DNA from: Spirochaetia bacterium
Lineage (GTDB): Bacteria > Spirochaetota > Spirochaetia > Treponematales > Breznakiellaceae
DNA: 8,953 nt
Assembly: GCA_025997875.1 (NCBI GenBank)
Contig: BNVE01000152.1
Span: 1-8,953 of the forward strand
Direction: 5' to 3'
Numbering within the stretch: position 1 is the stretch's first letter; each line of letters begins with the position of its first letter. The position numbers were made by a program, and so were the translations under genes. Below, one piece after another: positions 6,679 to 8,953 of this stretch. Below the pieces are notes generated by a model that was not told where the DNA came from, did no database searches, and saw only the letters and a program-made list of their open reading frames with translations.

Positions 6679-7788
6679 ATGCCGGGGCCGGTAAAAAAAA
6701 CAACGATAGTAGCGGTCGTACTGGCCTCTGCTTTTATTTTTTTGATGTCCTTTAGTACCTGTACAAGTTTCGGCAGACTGCCCCGGGGGGAACGGCTTGA
6801 GCGGATAAAACAGTCGGACCATTACCGGGACGGGCAGTTTCAGAATATTAGCCCCCCAATCCAGGAGACCCCGAAGAAACCGGGGATGGTGAATTTCTTT
6901 AAGGTACTGTTCAGTAAATCAAAAAATGTGAGGCCAAAAAACAGCCTGCCCGCCATTAAAACCGATCTCAGCAGCCTTGACCGTACTCAGGATATTCTCC
7001 TCTGGTTAGGCCACTCATCGGTGTTTATCCAGATAGACGGGGTACGTTTTTTGATTGACCCCGTGCTTGTCATGGGGGCCCCCGCAGCTTTTATCAACAG
7101 GCCCTTCAAGGGAACGGCCCTTTACAAACCCGAAGATATACCCGACATTGATTATCTTGTTATCTCCCACGATCATTGGGATCACCTTGATTATAACACG
7201 GTAAAAAAACTGAAGGAGCGGACCGGAAAGATCATCTGCGGCCTGGGGGTCGGCGAACATTTTGAATACTGGGGCTTTGATAAAGACCGTATCGTAGAAC
7301 TTGAGTGGACGGAGAAGGCCCCATTGGAAAATGGTTTTACCATTCAGTGTTTCCCCGCACGGCATTTTTCGGGACGGGGCCTGCGAAGGAACAGAACCCT
7401 CTGGGTATCCTATGTGCTCCACACGCCGACCATGAATATCTTTATTAGCGGAGACGGCGGATACGATACCCATTTTGCGGAGATCGGCGGACAGACCGAA
7501 ATAGACCTGGCTATCATAGAAAACGGGCAATACAACGAGGCCTGGAAAAATTCACACCTTATGCCGGATGATTTAATACAGGCGGTAAAGGATATCGGGG
7601 CTCAGCGCTTATTTACCGTACACAACTCAAAATTTACTTTGAGTAACCATTCCTGGGATGAACCCTTAATCAATATTTCCCGGGCGGCGGAACAAAACAA
7701 CTTTAACCTGATAAGCCCCATGATTGGGGAGCCGGTTTATTTAAAGGACAAGACCCAGGTGTTTAACAAATGGTGGGAGCGTCCTTAG
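6679..7788 (+). CDS. Membrane-anchored NAPE-PLD-like metallo-beta-lactamase-fold hydrolase
   Basis: This 369-residue protein starts with a basic stretch and a hydrophobic segment (9-24) ending in SFSTC. C28 could be lipidated under the relaxed spirochaetal lipobox; otherwise this is an uncleaved anchor or signal peptide. The rest is a metallo-beta-lactamase fold of the NAPE-PLD/RomA/UlaG type. WLGHSSVFIQIDGVRFLIDP lies at 109-128, with metal motif SHDHWDHLD at 163-171 (H164, H166, D168, H169), then H229 in ARHFSGRG, D259 in ISGDGGY, and H315 in VHNSKF followed by the family-like HSWDEP. All expected metal ligands are present, so it should be an active zinc or similar hydrolase, possibly on a phosphodiester or lactone substrate. 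It is the last gene of the operon, 11 bases after xylB, and its end overlaps the convergent antiporter gene. Confidence 0.85.
   Translation: MPGPVKKTTIVAVVLASAFIFLMSFSTCTSFGRLPRGERLERIKQSDHYRDGQFQNISPPIQETPKKPGMVNFFKVLFSKSKNVRPKNSLPAIKTDLSSLDRTQDILLWLGHSSVFIQIDGVRFLIDPVLVMGAPAAFINRPFKGTALYKPEDIPDIDYLVISHDHWDHLDYNTVKKLKERTGKIICGLGVGEHFEYWGFDKDRIVELEWTEKAPLENGFTIQCFPARHFSGRGLRRNRTLWVSYVLHTPTMNIFISGDGGYDTHFAEIGGQTEIDLAIIENGQYNEAWKNSHLMPDDLIQAVKDIGAQRLFTVHNSKFTLSNHSWDEPLINISRAAEQNNFNLISPMIGEPVYLKDKTQVFNKWWERP
7785..7788. other. Four-base tail-to-tail overlap of convergent genes
   Basis: The plus-strand TAG (7786-7788) and the minus-strand TAA (7787-7785) overlap, so TTAG serves both genes. No hairpin with a T-run is visible here; any terminators must lie within the opposing coding sequence, so antisense read-through is likely in both directions. 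Confidence 0.8.
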
Positions 7789-8953
7789 GGGCTTGCCTTT
7801 GCTTTACCCGGCAGCAGCTTCGGCAGCACCAGCAGGGCCGCAATAAGCAGCGCGATACAAACCGGTAAGGTGATCCCCACACTGGCACGGTACCCCAATT
7901 TTGCCGTGAACCCCGCGAGGATATATCCGACAAAGCAGACCGCCGCCACCGTAAGGGCGTAGGGAATCTGCGTTGCCACATGATCGATATGGTTACACCC
8001 CGCCCCGGTGGATGACAGTATGGTTGTATCCGAAATGGGCGAACAGTGATCCCCAAACACCGAACCCGCAAGCACTGCGGAAAGGGATGTGACCGAAAGC
8101 CAGGGCGCCACGATGTCGCAGACCGCAATGGTGATGGGGATGAGGATGCCGAAGGTTCCCCAGGAAGTGCCGGTGGCGAAGGAAAGAAACGCGGCGATAA
8201 CAAACATGATGGCCGGAATAAGGGCGATGGGGAGGCTGGATTTTTCCACCAGCCCCGCAACATAAGGTCCGGTTGCCAGCAGGTCCCGGCAGACCCCGCT
8301 GATGGTCCAGGCCAGGGACAGGATGATGAGCGCCGGTACCATGGCTTTAATCCCCGTGGTCACCGCGGCGAAGAACTCCCTAAAGCTTATCAGCTTGCGG
8401 GGCACAAAGAGGAAGAAGGCCACAAAAAGGGATGCGAACCCGCCCAGGGAAAGGGCCGAGCCGGCGTCGGTATCCCCGAAGGCGGCAGCAAGCCCCTTGT
8501 TGCTGCCGTCCCAGAACCCGCCATAGAAAAGCATGGCCAGGATCGAGAAAAGCACCAGGAAGGCCACGGGGATAATAAGGTCCATCACCTTGCCCTTGTC
8601 CGAAACGGTGATTTTGGCAAGCTCGTCGGAGGAACCGGTTTCAAAGGCCTGCCCCCCCTTTGCCTCCGCCCGCTTCTGGGCTGTTGCCATGGGGCCGTAG
8701 TCGCCGTTTTTGCGCAGGCTCAGCCAGAGGATCATCAGCAGGGTCAGCACCGCGTAGAGGTTCATCGGGATGGAGCTGACAAAGGCCTGCATCCCCGTAA
8801 TGCCCGTTTGGGTAGGGTAATAGGAAATGACCGATGCCGCCCAGGAAGAGATGGGTGCGATGATACAGACCGGCGCGGCGGTGGCGTCGATAAGGTATGC
8901 CAGCTTTTCCCGGGAAATACGGTGCTCGTCGGTCACGGGCTTCATGACGGTGC
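7785..8953 (-). CDS. NhaC-family Na+/H+ antiporter (N-terminus cut by window edge)
   Basis: The frame is open to the right edge. The ATG at 8945 is almost certainly internal: ACC GTC precedes it in frame, and MKPVTDEHRISREKLAYLIDATAAP is a conserved mid-protein motif of this family, whose members are roughly 450-550 residues. The 386 residues from that Met contain many hydrophobic segments (about 23-41, 61-77, 121-141, 164-182, 197-217, 238-258, 264-282, 326-348, 355-377). The signature GDHCSPISDTTILSSTGAGCNHIDHVATQIPYA lies at 298-330. A soluble, charged loop falls at about 78-120. The protein exchanges Na+ for H+ or swaps organic acids across the inner membrane; the exact substrate is not readable. 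It is on the opposite strand to the operon and so separately regulated. Stop TAA is at 7787-7785. Confidence 0.9.
   Translation of the reverse strand, partial: TVMKPVTDEHRISREKLAYLIDATAAPVCIIAPISSWAASVISYYPTQTGITGMQAFVSSIPMNLYAVLTLLMILWLSLRKNGDYGPMATAQKRAEAKGGQAFETGSSDELAKITVSDKGKVMDLIIPVAFLVLFSILAMLFYGGFWDGSNKGLAAAFGDTDAGSALSLGGFASLFVAFFLFVPRKLISFREFFAAVTTGIKAMVPALIILSLAWTISGVCRDLLATGPYVAGLVEKSSLPIALIPAIMFVIAAFLSFATGTSWGTFGILIPITIAVCDIVAPWLSVTSLSAVLAGSVFGDHCSPISDTTILSSTGAGCNHIDHVATQIPYALTVAAVCFVGYILAGFTAKLGYRASVGITLPVCIALLIAALLVLPKLLPGKAKASP

Noticed and set aside
7763..8263. Alternative minus-strand frame overlapping the antiporter
   Set aside because: It is Ser/Pro/Arg-rich without motifs, whereas the other frame carries the conserved antiporter signature.
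8943..8945. ATG as the true start of the antiporter
   Set aside because: The frame continues upstream to the window edge, and the following residues match an internal conserved motif of the family, so the N-terminal part is simply outside the window.
1..8953. tRNA, rRNA, CRISPR array, insertion sequence or phage genes
   Set aside because: No cloverleaf, regularly spaced direct repeats, transposase motifs, terminal inverted repeats or phage proteins could be recognised on either strand.

Overview
The window is ordinary bacterial chromosome: densely packed protein genes rich in G and C, plus one strikingly A/T-rich intergenic stretch at the left end. Gene content and style suggest a spirochaete, most likely a Treponema-like bacterium of the higher-GC, gut or environmental type. 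The pointers are a TPR protein followed by a secreted TPR/NHL/VWA-like protein, a sugar kinase and an NhaC-type antiporter. This assignment is inferred from protein style only; no rRNA or other marker is present.

Layout. Positions 1-29 (minus strand) hold only the first nine codons of a divergently transcribed gene that runs off the left edge. Positions 30-235 are an A/T-rich divergent control region with a plausible plus-strand promoter, a weaker minus-strand promoter and two small inverted repeats. From 236 to 7788 six plus-strand genes lie nearly end to end (gaps of -1 to about 12 bases) and look like one transcription unit: an atypical galactokinase-like GHMP kinase, SurE nucleotidase, a cytoplasmic TPR protein, a secreted TPR + NHL-propeller + VWA-like protein, a xylulokinase-type FGGY sugar kinase, and a membrane-anchored NAPE-PLD-like metallo-beta-lactamase-fold hydrolase. 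From the right edge back to 7785 a minus-strand NhaC-family Na+/H+ antiporter gene, missing its N-terminus, converges on the operon and overlaps its last gene by four bases.

How the genes may work together. Two sugar kinases and a nucleotidase point to carbohydrate and nucleotide housekeeping. The TPR and NHL/VWA-like proteins look like scaffolding or envelope proteins, and the last gene encodes an envelope-anchored hydrolase. No obvious single pathway links them. The most unusual items are the altered sugar-binding signature of the galactokinase-like protein, a degenerate tandem repeat inserted in SurE, and the degenerate metal site of the VWA-like domain. I see no rRNA, tRNA, CRISPR array, insertion sequence or phage gene, and no convincing undescribed system beyond this unusual gene grouping.
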